Origin: a bacterium
GTDB lineage: Bacteria; Actinomycetota; Acidimicrobiia; Spongiisociales; UBA11373
Assembly: GCA_013202595.1 (NCBI GenBank)
Contig: JABMPV010000321.1
Span: forward strand, 1-11,200
Direction: 5' to 3'
DNA: 11,200 bases
Below the pieces are notes generated by a model. That model was given only the letters and a program-made list of their open reading frames with translations. It ran no database searches and was not told where the DNA came from. The position numbers and the translations under genes were made by a program. How positions within the stretch are numbered: the stretch's first letter is position 1; every line of letters starts with the position of its first letter. Shown one piece after another: positions 1-5,973 of this stretch.

Positions 1-400
1 GCCGAGGAAGGTGTTGAGCCGCAGGTTGGCCGACGTGACGCTGCAGCCCGCAGGGGTCGTCGGTAGGGCGAACGTGCCAAGGTGTACCGTTCTGCCGTTG
101 CGGTCGCAATGAACGGCCGGATCATAAGCAACGCCGCCGTTCCATAGTTCGAGTTGGGGCTGTTCTCATCGACGTAGGCGTCGGACGTGGCGTAGACCGC
201 CTGCCCGCCGGGTGTGCAGAACGAGGTGGCGGCGGTGAAGCTGTTTGCGGAGTTCAATGTTGTGACGCCGAATGCGGCGCGTGCTGGGGCGATGGCTCCG
301 CCCCAGGCCGCAGGCATCAGAACGGCTGCCAGCACGGCGGCGGTGATGCCCCACGAGAGCGCCGCTTTGAGCCGGTCCGCGGGGATCGGTGTCGCGACGG
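1..400 (-). pseudogene. DNRLRE-like secreted protein, frameshifted and cut by the window edge
   Basis: Read on the minus strand from about 400, one frame gives ADRLKAAL followed by a hydrophobic stretch (about 362-300) ending in Ala-x-Ala-like residues (PARAAFG). This looks like a signal peptide. Next comes TTLNSANSFTAA, which resembles the start of SipW-dependent/TasA-like exported proteins. At about 182-135 the same frame encodes DAYVDENSPNSNYGTA, the hallmark opening of DNRLRE-type beta-sandwich domains found in secreted and cell-wall proteins. The expected continuation, FALPTTPAGCSVTSANLRL, is found only in another frame (72 down to about 1). A one-base loss near 120-126 would explain the switch. 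The gene runs off the left edge and has no clear start codon of its own. It may be a true pseudogene or may carry a sequencing indel. The family call rests on remembered motif patterns and is moderately sure. Confidence 0.5.
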
Positions 401-632
401 GTCGGGTATGCGGTGGGTGATCAGGCCAGGCTGGCTCGGATCCTCGAACACGATGATCGTCCCTGGGGACAAGCCGAGTCCGCCAAGTGGCTCGGCGATG
501 ACGACGTCGCCCGTCTGGAGGAGAGGCGACATCGAGCCGGAGGTGAGCACCACCGGATCCCACCCTGATCAGCGAAGCCCATCCGAACCAGCGCCTTCGA
601 CGGTCGTCGTCACGATTGCATGATCCGGGCAT
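401..632 (-). pseudogene. ER/SipW-type signal peptidase I remnant with two frame switches
   Basis: An ATG at 632 follows a reasonable ribosome-binding site (GGAG, 8 nt upstream). It begins a basic N-terminus ending in RRRRWFGWASLIR. The reading then has to shift by one base near 575, within a run of G, to give WDPVVLTSGSMSPLLQTGDV. This is the catalytic-serine box of signal peptidase I. It continues to a THRI motif near 411, where the histidine of the Ser-His dyad used by SipW/ER-type enzymes is expected. After this the sensible frame switches back to the first one. The usual membrane anchor before the serine box is nearly absent, and the GD-N-D box after the histidine is missing. As written, the gene cannot make a normal peptidase. 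Position beside a SipW-type secreted protein fits a dedicated export pair. Real decay and sequencing indels are both possible. Confidence 0.5.
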
Positions 633-705
633 CTCTTACTCTCCGAGTGTTGGGTGAGCGTGCCGATGGCCCGCCAGGCGGGTCACCGAGACGTGCACCG
701 CCTCG

Positions 706-781
706 ATATGCCGACATCTGAATGGGATTTCGACCACAGATCGTGGTCGTTATCGCCATTCTCCTTCGTCCATATGCCGAC
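706..781. repeat. 10-bp direct repeat (ATATGCCGAC) flanking a palindrome
   Basis: ATATGCCGAC occurs at 706-715 and again at 772-781, 66 bp apart. Between them, roughly central, lies the palindrome CGACCAC-N5-GTGGTCG at 731-749. The repeat and palindrome are directly visible; any role (operator, remnant of an insertion, chance) is unknown. Confidence 0.4.
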
Positions 782-868
782 GCTTCAGATGATGTCTCCC
801 ACGTTTGGTGGTCGGAGTGGGTCCGAGGCGGGGTCGAAATCGCATTGGAACGGGTGCGTGGGGGCCAG

Positions 869-891
869 CACACCCGCTGCCGGCGGGTCTG
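869..891 (-). terminator. Hairpin just after the WcbI-family gene
   Basis: ACCCGC (872-877) pairs with GCGGGT (883-888) around a 5-nt loop. Two more pairs extend the stem beyond one mismatch. It begins 2 nt past the stop codon of the minus-strand gene at 893. There is no T-tract, so it could be an intrinsic terminator of the U-poor kind seen in high-GC bacteria, or a 3'-end stabiliser. Confidence 0.3.
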
Positions 892-892
892 G

Positions 893-1789
893 TCATTCGT
901 CGAGGCCGGTCGGGCTCTGGTCGTAGCCGTCGAAGAAGGCTGCAACCAACTCGTCGAGTGAGTACAGGTGCCCTCTTCCCATCTCCGGCGGGCGGCCGAA
1001 CCCGGGGACCTCGTGCCCGCGATAGCCGGTCTCGTCCTGGAACTGGGGCATCAACTCGGATACGACCCACGCGTTGACCGGGAGCCGAATCTGGCCGAGT
1101 GGCTCCGGGATCTTCCACGGCAAGGGCGCCTGGGGATCGGGAGCGACCGGATTGAGTCCGGCCGAGATTGCGAGTCTCCGTGCGGCCTCCTGGATGAGTG
1201 ACCAACTCGGATGGTTGAACGTCAGAAAGAGGCGCTCCCGTTGCTGGTTCTCCCCGATGAAGTCGACGATCTCGAGATCGGTCAGGGCTTCGCGACGACT
1301 GAGTTCAGCAAGGGACTCCTCTGGCGTGCCGAGGTACCGGGCGCGGTTGTGATCGATGTCGCGGACCAGCGATACGGCTTCTTCGGCAGTATGGCCCTTG
1401 CGCCACGCCTCGATGATCGTGCGGCTGTGGTATTCACCGAGCGGTCCTGATCGCGCACCGTGACTCTGATCCCTGATGTGCATGAGTTCGGGGTTGTAGC
1501 CCGAATAGAAGAGATTTGGCCACACGCGTACCTTGTCTCCGTAGCGCTCCCTGAGTGCGTTGGTGCGCACGAATGAGCAGCGATAGGTGTCTGCCACCAG
1601 CATCGAGAGGATCAGGTCCGACTTCTCGAGAGTAGGGGCGTACTCGGCCTCGTTCTCGTCGGTGAGCAGGTGGACGATGGCAGTGTCGACGATCTCGGCC
1701 CTTGGCACTATGCGCCGTATGGCAACGGCCAGTGGGCGCGCCTGGCAGTTGCCGACTACTGCGATACGGATCGTTGGTGCCTGGGTCAT
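893..1789 (-). CDS. WcbI-family putative polysaccharide acetyltransferase
   Basis: This is a 298-residue protein whose N-terminus carries IRIAVVGNCQARPLA, the Gly-Asn-Cys-Gln signature of the WcbI family. That family is named for a capsule-locus protein of Burkholderia thought to acetylate polysaccharide with acetyl-CoA. A second family-like segment, LTFNHPSWSLIQEAARRL, lies about two thirds along. No signal peptide or membrane segment is visible, so a cytoplasmic enzyme is likely. The start at 1789 is chosen because AGGAGA lies just upstream and the GNCQ motif then falls near residue 15. The open frame extends back to 2026, but that part overlaps the upstream peptidase and has poor, Arg/Ser/Pro-rich composition. 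No other capsule or glycosyltransferase genes are nearby, so the substrate is unknown. The family call is fairly sure; the activity is inferred from the family. Confidence 0.75.
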   Translation of the reverse strand: MTQAPTIRIAVVGNCQARPLAVAIRRIVPRAEIVDTAIVHLLTDENEAEYAPTLEKSDLILSMLVADTYRCSFVRTNALRERYGDKVRVWPNLFYSGYNPELMHIRDQSHGARSGPLGEYHSRTIIEAWRKGHTAEEAVSLVRDIDHNRARYLGTPEESLAELSRREALTDLEIVDFIGENQQRERLFLTFNHPSWSLIQEAARRLAISAGLNPVAPDPQAPLPWKIPEPLGQIRLPVNAWVVSELMPQFQDETGYRGHEVPGFGRPPEMGRGHLYSLDELVAAFFDGYDQSPTGLDE

Positions 1790-1795
1790 GAGGCC

Positions 1796-1824
1796 ATTCT
1801 CCTGACAGCGCGTACCCTGGTCAA
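1796..1824 (-). promoter_or_regulatory. Candidate promoter of the WcbI-family gene
   Basis: On the minus strand TTGACC (1824-1819) is followed, after 17 nt, by GAGAAT (1801-1796), which matches the -10 consensus at four of six bases. The -10 ends 6 nt before the ATG, so a transcript from here would be almost leaderless. The AGGAGA overlapping the -10 also serves as a ribosome-binding site for read-through from the upstream peptidase, so the two genes may still share an mRNA. Confidence 0.3.
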
Positions 1825-1883
1825 CTGGCGGTCTCCGCATGCTGGCACCACCGCCGGCCGACGAGGGTGAGAGCGGGCACCGA

Positions 1884-3821
1884 TCAGCCGTCTGCCGGCA
1901 GCCCGTCGATGACCACGGGTGTGACCCGATCTGCAGGCCGGAAACCCCACACCTGGCCGTAGAAGGACAACTCGGCCTCCATCGTGGCGATCTGGGCGTG
2001 CTCCGAACGAAATCCGTGGCCTTCACCCTCGTACTCGATCAGTGCCACGGGGATTCCCCGGCCACGCAGGGCACTCTCCATCTGCCGGGCCTGCTCCGGC
2101 GGGACCACCCGGTCCTCGAGACCCTGGAACAGAATCACCGGTGCATCGATGCCATCGGCGTTGAACAGCGGTGATCGCGCTTCATATACCGCCCGGTCCG
2201 CCGGGTACGGACCGACCAGCCAATCGAGATACCGGCTCTCGAACTTGTGGGTGTGCTCTGCGAGCAGCGACAGATCGGCCACTCCGAAGTGGCTCGCACC
2301 GGCAGTTGCAACGTCATCGAATGCGAGCGCGGCCAGTGTCGTGTAGCCGCCTGCGCTCCACCCCCTGAACGAGATCCGCTCCGGGTCGGCGAGGCCCTGG
2401 TCGATGAGGTGGCGAGCGGCCATGGCGCAGTCGCGGACGTCGACGATTCCCCAGGTGCCGCCGAGCCTCTCCCAGTAGGCCCTGCCGTATCCGGTCGACC
2501 CGCCGTAGTCCACATCGATCACCGCAAACCCACGGCTGGTCCAGAACTGGGTTTCCGGATCCAGCACCGTCGTGGTGGCCGAGGTGGGCCCACCGTGGCC
2601 CATCACCAGCAGGGGTGGGAGGTCGCCATCGGGGGCGGTGTGATCGGCGAGGGTCGGTGGGTAATAGAAGGCGTGGGCGATGCCGTCGGGCGTGCCGAAT
2701 GTGATGGGCACCGGCGTGCTGAGTGCGTGGGCGCCGAAGGCGGCGCCTTCGGGTTGCCGGATCATCTCGATCGCCCCGTCGTCGATGTCGAGGGCGGCAA
2801 CCGAGATGAAGGCGTCGGGTGCGCCACCGAGCAGGAAGGCGGTTCTGCCTGCGATGGCGAAGGTAGATCTGATCGTGGTAAACGGAGTGGGGATTGTCAC
2901 GGGCTCCGCGCCGGTCCCGAGGTGACGAATCACGTCGCCCGATGGCGTGGCCACGACGGCGAGGATCGATCCATCCTCGACGAATGCGTAGCGGCGGGTG
3001 CGGAACACCCACTGCGGGATGCCCACGTCGGCGTCGATGGGGTCGATCGACTTGGCGGTCTCGTCGGTCCAGCGGTACAGATTCCACCAACCCGAGCGGT
3101 CGGAGGCGAAGTGGAGCGTGCCGTCGGGCGACCACTCGGGCTGATAGATGGATTCGGTTCGACCTCCGGCCAATTCGCGGGCAGGCCCGGGTCGGCCGGA
3201 TGAGTCGAGATCGGCCAGCCACAGGGTCGACCCGTTCCACGGCATGTCGGGGTGATCCCACGTGATCCAGGCGAGGGAGGATCCATCGGGCGAGATCCTG
3301 GGAGTGGCGTAGAAGTCGTGCCCCGAAGCGATCACCTCGGGTTGGGATGCTCCATCGAGGTCGATCCTGACGAGGGTGTTGACCGCTTCGTCCTCGCCAC
3401 CGTGCTCCTCTCGCACACAGATCAGCCACCCATCGCCGATCGCCATGTCTGCGTACCTCAGCCCTGCGGGCTCCGGGGGCTCAGGAGTGATCGGCACGGG
3501 AACCTGCCCGTGGTCGATCCGATGGATGCGCTGGTCGGAGAACTCGACGTAGAACAGGGCGCCGCCGCCAACCGCGTACGCGCCGCCGCCGTACTCATGG
3601 ACCCTGCTGCGGGCATTTGAGTGCCCGGGGATGGCGTCGGTCACGACGCCGTCGGGCGCTCGCCCCACGATGACGCTGCGACCGCCCTCCGATGGGCGGC
3701 TCTCAACCCAGTAGACGGTGTCACCTTCTACTTCGATCGAGTCGGTGAAGCGCAATCCGGCGCTGGTGACGAGCTGAGGGCTGATGGGCGACGGCCAGGT
3801 CCCAAACGGTTCTGTCGGCAT
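1884..3821 (-). CDS. S9 family serine peptidase (prolyl oligopeptidase / acylaminoacyl-peptidase type)
   Basis: This 645-residue protein has the S9 two-domain layout. The first ~385 residues look like beta-propeller repeats (ARSRVHEYGGGAY, ISPDGSSLAWITWDHP, WSPDGTLHFASDRSGWWNLY). The last ~240 form an alpha/beta hydrolase. The catalytic triad is visible: Ser489 in RGWSAGG, Asp570 in FQGLEDRVV and His602 in GEGHGF. The oxyanion-region motif MGHGGPTSA is at about 407-414. There is no signal peptide, so it probably acts on peptides in the cytoplasm, removing dipeptides or acylated N-terminal residues; exact specificity cannot be read from sequence. The ATG at 3821 has no Shine-Dalgarno but has a -10-like TAGCCT just upstream, suggesting a leaderless mRNA. 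It is divergent from prmC and precedes the WcbI-family gene by 94 bp on the same strand. Confidence 0.92.
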   Translation of the reverse strand: MPTEPFGTWPSPISPQLVTSAGLRFTDSIEVEGDTVYWVESRPSEGGRSVIVGRAPDGVVTDAIPGHSNARSRVHEYGGGAYAVGGGALFYVEFSDQRIHRIDHGQVPVPITPEPPEPAGLRYADMAIGDGWLICVREEHGGEDEAVNTLVRIDLDGASQPEVIASGHDFYATPRISPDGSSLAWITWDHPDMPWNGSTLWLADLDSSGRPGPARELAGGRTESIYQPEWSPDGTLHFASDRSGWWNLYRWTDETAKSIDPIDADVGIPQWVFRTRRYAFVEDGSILAVVATPSGDVIRHLGTGAEPVTIPTPFTTIRSTFAIAGRTAFLLGGAPDAFISVAALDIDDGAIEMIRQPEGAAFGAHALSTPVPITFGTPDGIAHAFYYPPTLADHTAPDGDLPPLLVMGHGGPTSATTTVLDPETQFWTSRGFAVIDVDYGGSTGYGRAYWERLGGTWGIVDVRDCAMAARHLIDQGLADPERISFRGWSAGGYTTLAALAFDDVATAGASHFGVADLSLLAEHTHKFESRYLDWLVGPYPADRAVYEARSPLFNADGIDAPVILFQGLEDRVVPPEQARQMESALRGRGIPVALIEYEGEGHGFRSEHAQIATMEAELSFYGQVWGFRPADRVTPVVIDGLPADG

Positions 3822-3827
3822 ACGGCA

Positions 3828-3833
3828 AGGCTA
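3828..3833 (-). promoter_or_regulatory. Candidate -10 element for a leaderless S9 peptidase transcript
   Basis: TAGCCT (minus strand, 3833-3828) fits the TANNNT -10 pattern and ends 6 nt before the peptidase ATG, the usual distance for leaderless actinobacterial genes. No recognisable -35 lies 16-18 nt further up. The 87-bp gap between the two divergent genes (3822-3908) must also hold the prmC promoter. No clear hexamers or ribosome-binding site are visible ahead of prmC. Confidence 0.25.
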
Positions 3834-3908
3834 TCCGGGGAGTGCTCCGTTCGCCCCGTTGGACCGGTCGCACACTCTTTGGTCCCGCAGCGTGGCACCA
3901 TCTCTCTA

Positions 3909-4706
3909 ATGGATGCACTTCCCGAGCACGAAAGAGCGCGCATCGCCTCGGCCGTCACAGGGCGTGATCGCGCAGCACTCATCCTCGCGCCGCCGTCGTC
4001 CGACGAGCAGTCAGCGATCGACGTGCTCGCTGCCCGACGGCTCGACGGTGAGCCCCTGCAGTACCTCGAGGGGACGGCGCAGTTCGGACCGCTCGAGGTG
4101 AGTGTGGACTCTCGCGTGCTCGTGCCGCGGCCCGAGACAGAGCAGGTCTGGGAGCAGGCCGTCTTCTCCCTCGCGGATGCCGGCCCCGGCACGACGATCG
4201 TCGACCTCGGTACGGGGAGCGGCGTCCTGGCTCTCGGCCTCAAGCACGCTTTCCCGACTGCGAGGGTCATCGGTGTCGACATCTCGGAGGATGCCCTTGA
4301 TGTGGCCAGGTCGAACGGCGACCGGCTCGGACTCGACGTCGAGTGGCTCCACGGCGATCTGTTCGAACCGCTGCCCGATCGCCTGATGGAGCGCATCGAT
4401 CTGCTGGTGAGCAACCCGCCCTACGTCTCTGAGTTCGAGTGGGAGCGCCTGCCCCCGGATGTTCGTGATCACGAACCGCGCGGTGCTCTCGTTTCGGGGC
4501 CCGATGGCACAGAAGTGCTGACGCGTATTGCCGACGACGGCTTCTGGTGGCTCGGGATCGGAGGGTGGCTTGTGTGTGAGATCGGCGAGACCCAGGGTCC
4601 CGCAGTGCTCGACCTGTTCGGGGCGTTCGACCGGGATGTGCGGCCCGATCTGGCAGGTCGTGATCGGATCCTGGTTGCCCGCAAGGGAGCATCGTGTTGT
4701 CGATAG
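3909..4706 (+). CDS. prmC: Peptide chain release factor N5-glutamine methyltransferase
   Basis: PrmC methylates the glutamine of the GGQ motif in release factors RF1 and RF2 using S-adenosylmethionine, improving translation termination. The 265-residue product has VLVPRPETEQVWE at about 70-83, the SAM-binding loop VDLGTGSG at 98-105, the acidic motif VIGVDIS at 120-126, and the diagnostic catalytic NPPY at 169-172, which grips the substrate glutamine. The ATG at 3909 has no Shine-Dalgarno (TCTCTCTA precedes it), suggesting a leaderless transcript. With this start the helical N-terminal domain is some 20-25 residues shorter than usual; upstream in-frame sequence runs into the peptidase gene and has no good start. 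The 3' end overlaps tsaC by 13 nt. The usual partner prfA is not next to it. Confidence 0.93.
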   Translation: MDALPEHERARIASAVTGRDRAALILAPPSSDEQSAIDVLAARRLDGEPLQYLEGTAQFGPLEVSVDSRVLVPRPETEQVWEQAVFSLADAGPGTTIVDLGTGSGVLALGLKHAFPTARVIGVDISEDALDVARSNGDRLGLDVEWLHGDLFEPLPDRLMERIDLLVSNPPYVSEFEWERLPPDVRDHEPRGALVSGPDGTEVLTRIADDGFWWLGIGGWLVCEIGETQGPAVLDLFGAFDRDVRPDLAGRDRILVARKGASCCR

Positions 4707-5272
4707 AGGTCGCAGCCGCGCTCGAAGCCCTTCGCTCGGGTCTCGTCGTCGGGTTCCCAACCGACACCGTGTACGGGATCGCGGCCGACCCTTTCGATCC
4801 GGATGCCGTGGAGCGCCTGTTTGCCGCCAAGGACCGCGAGCGGGACAAGGCCATCCCGATCCTGGCGGCGTCGGTCGACCAGGCCATGTCGATCGGAGTC
4901 ATCGAGGGTGCGGCCCTGTCAGCAGCGCTCGCCCACTGGCCTGGCCCGCTGACCCTGGTCGTTCCGAGAGTCGCCGGGCTTCCCGACTGCGTGGGCGATC
5001 CCGACACCGGCAGTGTCGGGATCAGGGTGCCGGATCATCCCGTGGCGCTCGAGTTGCTGTCCGAGTTCGGGCCGGTGGCCGCAACAAGTGCCAACCCCGC
5101 AGGGATCAGGCCGGCCACCGATGATGCATGGGCGCGGACAATGCTGGGAGATTCGGTTGCCGTGTACCTGCCCGGGAGCGCGATGGGCGGAGATGCGTCT
5201 ACGGTTGTGGACGTAACCGGGCCCGAGCCGGTCGTGCTGCGGCCGGGACCGATCGAGTGGGAGACGAAGTGA
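4694..5272 (+). CDS. tsaC: L-threonylcarbamoyladenylate synthase (TsaC/Sua5, YrdC domain)
   Basis: This enzyme makes threonylcarbamoyl-AMP from threonine, bicarbonate and ATP, the first step of t6A formation at position 37 of ANN-decoding tRNAs. The 192-residue product is a single YrdC-like domain without the C-terminal Sua5 extension. Visible motifs are VVGFPTDTVYGIA (18-30), the basic stretch with Lys46, Arg48 and Lys52, HWPGPLTLVVP (81-91), VGIRVPDHP (108-116), AATSANPAG (129-137) and the late STVVD (169-173). The GTG start at 4694 follows AGGGAG at a good distance and lies inside the end of prmC, which implies translational coupling. The next gene starts within its stop codon. Partners tsaB, tsaD and tsaE are not in this window. 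Confidence 0.92.
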   Translation: MLSIEVAAALEALRSGLVVGFPTDTVYGIAADPFDPDAVERLFAAKDRERDKAIPILAASVDQAMSIGVIEGAALSAALAHWPGPLTLVVPRVAGLPDCVGDPDTGSVGIRVPDHPVALELLSEFGPVAATSANPAGIRPATDDAWARTMLGDSVAVYLPGSAMGGDASTVVDVTGPEPVVLRPGPIEWETK

Positions 5273-5940
5273 GCAGGCCGGGCCAGAGCAGCAGTCGGGA
5301 GCGCCCCAGGCGGGGGTACGCAGCACCGGCGGAGCCTCCGCAGAAGAAGCGGTCGTCGCGCCGCGAGGGGGCGCCCTCATTGTTCGCTCCTGCAGAGGAC
5401 GAGCCGATCACGATGCGGCGCAAGTGGGCGGCGGTCGGTTTTGGCACGCTCCTGTCGCTAGCAACCTTCTGGATGCTGGTGGGCGCGGTGCTCGCTCAAG
5501 ACGACGAGAGCGGTCTCGAGACCAATGTCGGGGTCCTGCTGAGTGTGGGGCTGATGATGATCCCCGTGGTGATGGCGGGCATCGCATACGTGTCGAAGCG
5601 ACCCAATTGGATCAGGGCCTCGCTGTTTGCGGGCGCAATCGCATTCGCCATCACGGTGTGGCTTCCATTCGTCACCAACGAACCGGTTACACCGGTTGTC
5701 GTGGGCCTCGGTGCCGGAGCCGTCATAGCCCTGCGGATCGAGAAGGATCACAGCATCCCCCTGCGGGCTGCCGTCGTCGGCATGCTCGGCGTGTACGTGT
5801 GGATTATGGTCCAGGTGTCGGTGGGCGCCGGGATGCTGCTGGGCCCGCTCCTCCCCATCGCCGCCATCGGTGCGGCCGACGCCTACTCGGTGAGGCGAGC
5901 CGAGCGCGACGCCGCCAATCGCGATGCCTCCAATCGCTAG
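5269..5940 (+). CDS. Multi-pass membrane protein of unknown function
   Basis: I do not recognise this 223-residue protein. It begins with a roughly 50-residue hydrophilic tail rich in Arg, Pro and Ser (RERPRRGY, PPQKKRSSRREG). Five or six hydrophobic segments follow, at about 54-76, 87-108, 117-135, 140-156 and 167-205, the last probably two helices. The C-terminus is charged and contains an imperfect repeat (RDAAN, RDASN, R). The GTG at 5269 sits in a GTGA overlap with the tsaC stop and has GGGAG upstream, so it is probably translated by coupling. An internal ATG at 5413 would remove the tail and keep all membrane segments. In many actinobacteria a wecA-type membrane enzyme lies between tsaC and the atp genes; this protein is shorter, and I see none of the acidic motifs of that family. 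Hypothetical, but its coding nature is well supported. Confidence 0.8.
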   Translation: MSRPGQSSSRERPRRGYAAPAEPPQKKRSSRREGAPSLFAPAEDEPITMRRKWAAVGFGTLLSLATFWMLVGAVLAQDDESGLETNVGVLLSVGLMMIPVVMAGIAYVSKRPNWIRASLFAGAIAFAITVWLPFVTNEPVTPVVVGLGAGAVIALRIEKDHSIPLRAAVVGMLGVYVWIMVQVSVGAGMLLGPLLPIAAIGAADAYSVRRAERDAANRDASNR

Positions 5941-5973
5941 CCTGACTGTCTGCCTCTCCGGGAGCTTCCCCCC

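Larger units (their letters stand above)
633..892. other. Gene-free stretch with a palindrome and a 10-bp direct repeat
   Basis: No reading frame here has a believable protein; short open frames on both strands are low-complexity Arg/Pro/Ser shadows. The stretch holds a 7-bp perfect palindrome and two copies of a 10-mer (listed separately), plus the hairpin just after the WcbI stop. It would contain the promoter of the damaged signal peptidase locus, but I see no convincing -35/-10 pair. Confidence 0.5.

Noticed and set aside
569..571. TGA read as tryptophan, joining GTG 613 to the signal peptidase serine box
   Set aside because: glyA, tsaC, atpI, atpB and others use TGA as a normal stop here, so recoding is unlikely; frame shifts explain the locus better.
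1790..2026. N-terminal extension of the WcbI-family protein to 2026
   Set aside because: It overlaps the end of the peptidase gene and has Ser/Pro/Arg-rich composition; ATG 1789 has AGGAGA and puts GNCQ near the N-terminus as expected.
2247..3203. Long plus-strand open frame (318 codons) antisense to the S9 peptidase
   Set aside because: The opposite strand codes for a peptidase with a full catalytic triad; the antisense product is Gly/Arg/Val-rich without recognisable domains.
2314..3429. Long minus-strand open frame (371 codons) inside the peptidase region
   Set aside because: It lies in another frame of the S9 peptidase gene, is extremely Arg-rich and shows no motifs; it is a shadow caused by high GC.
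3621..3908. Upstream extension of prmC to 3621
   Set aside because: It would run over the 5' part of the divergent peptidase gene and has no PrmC-like sequence.
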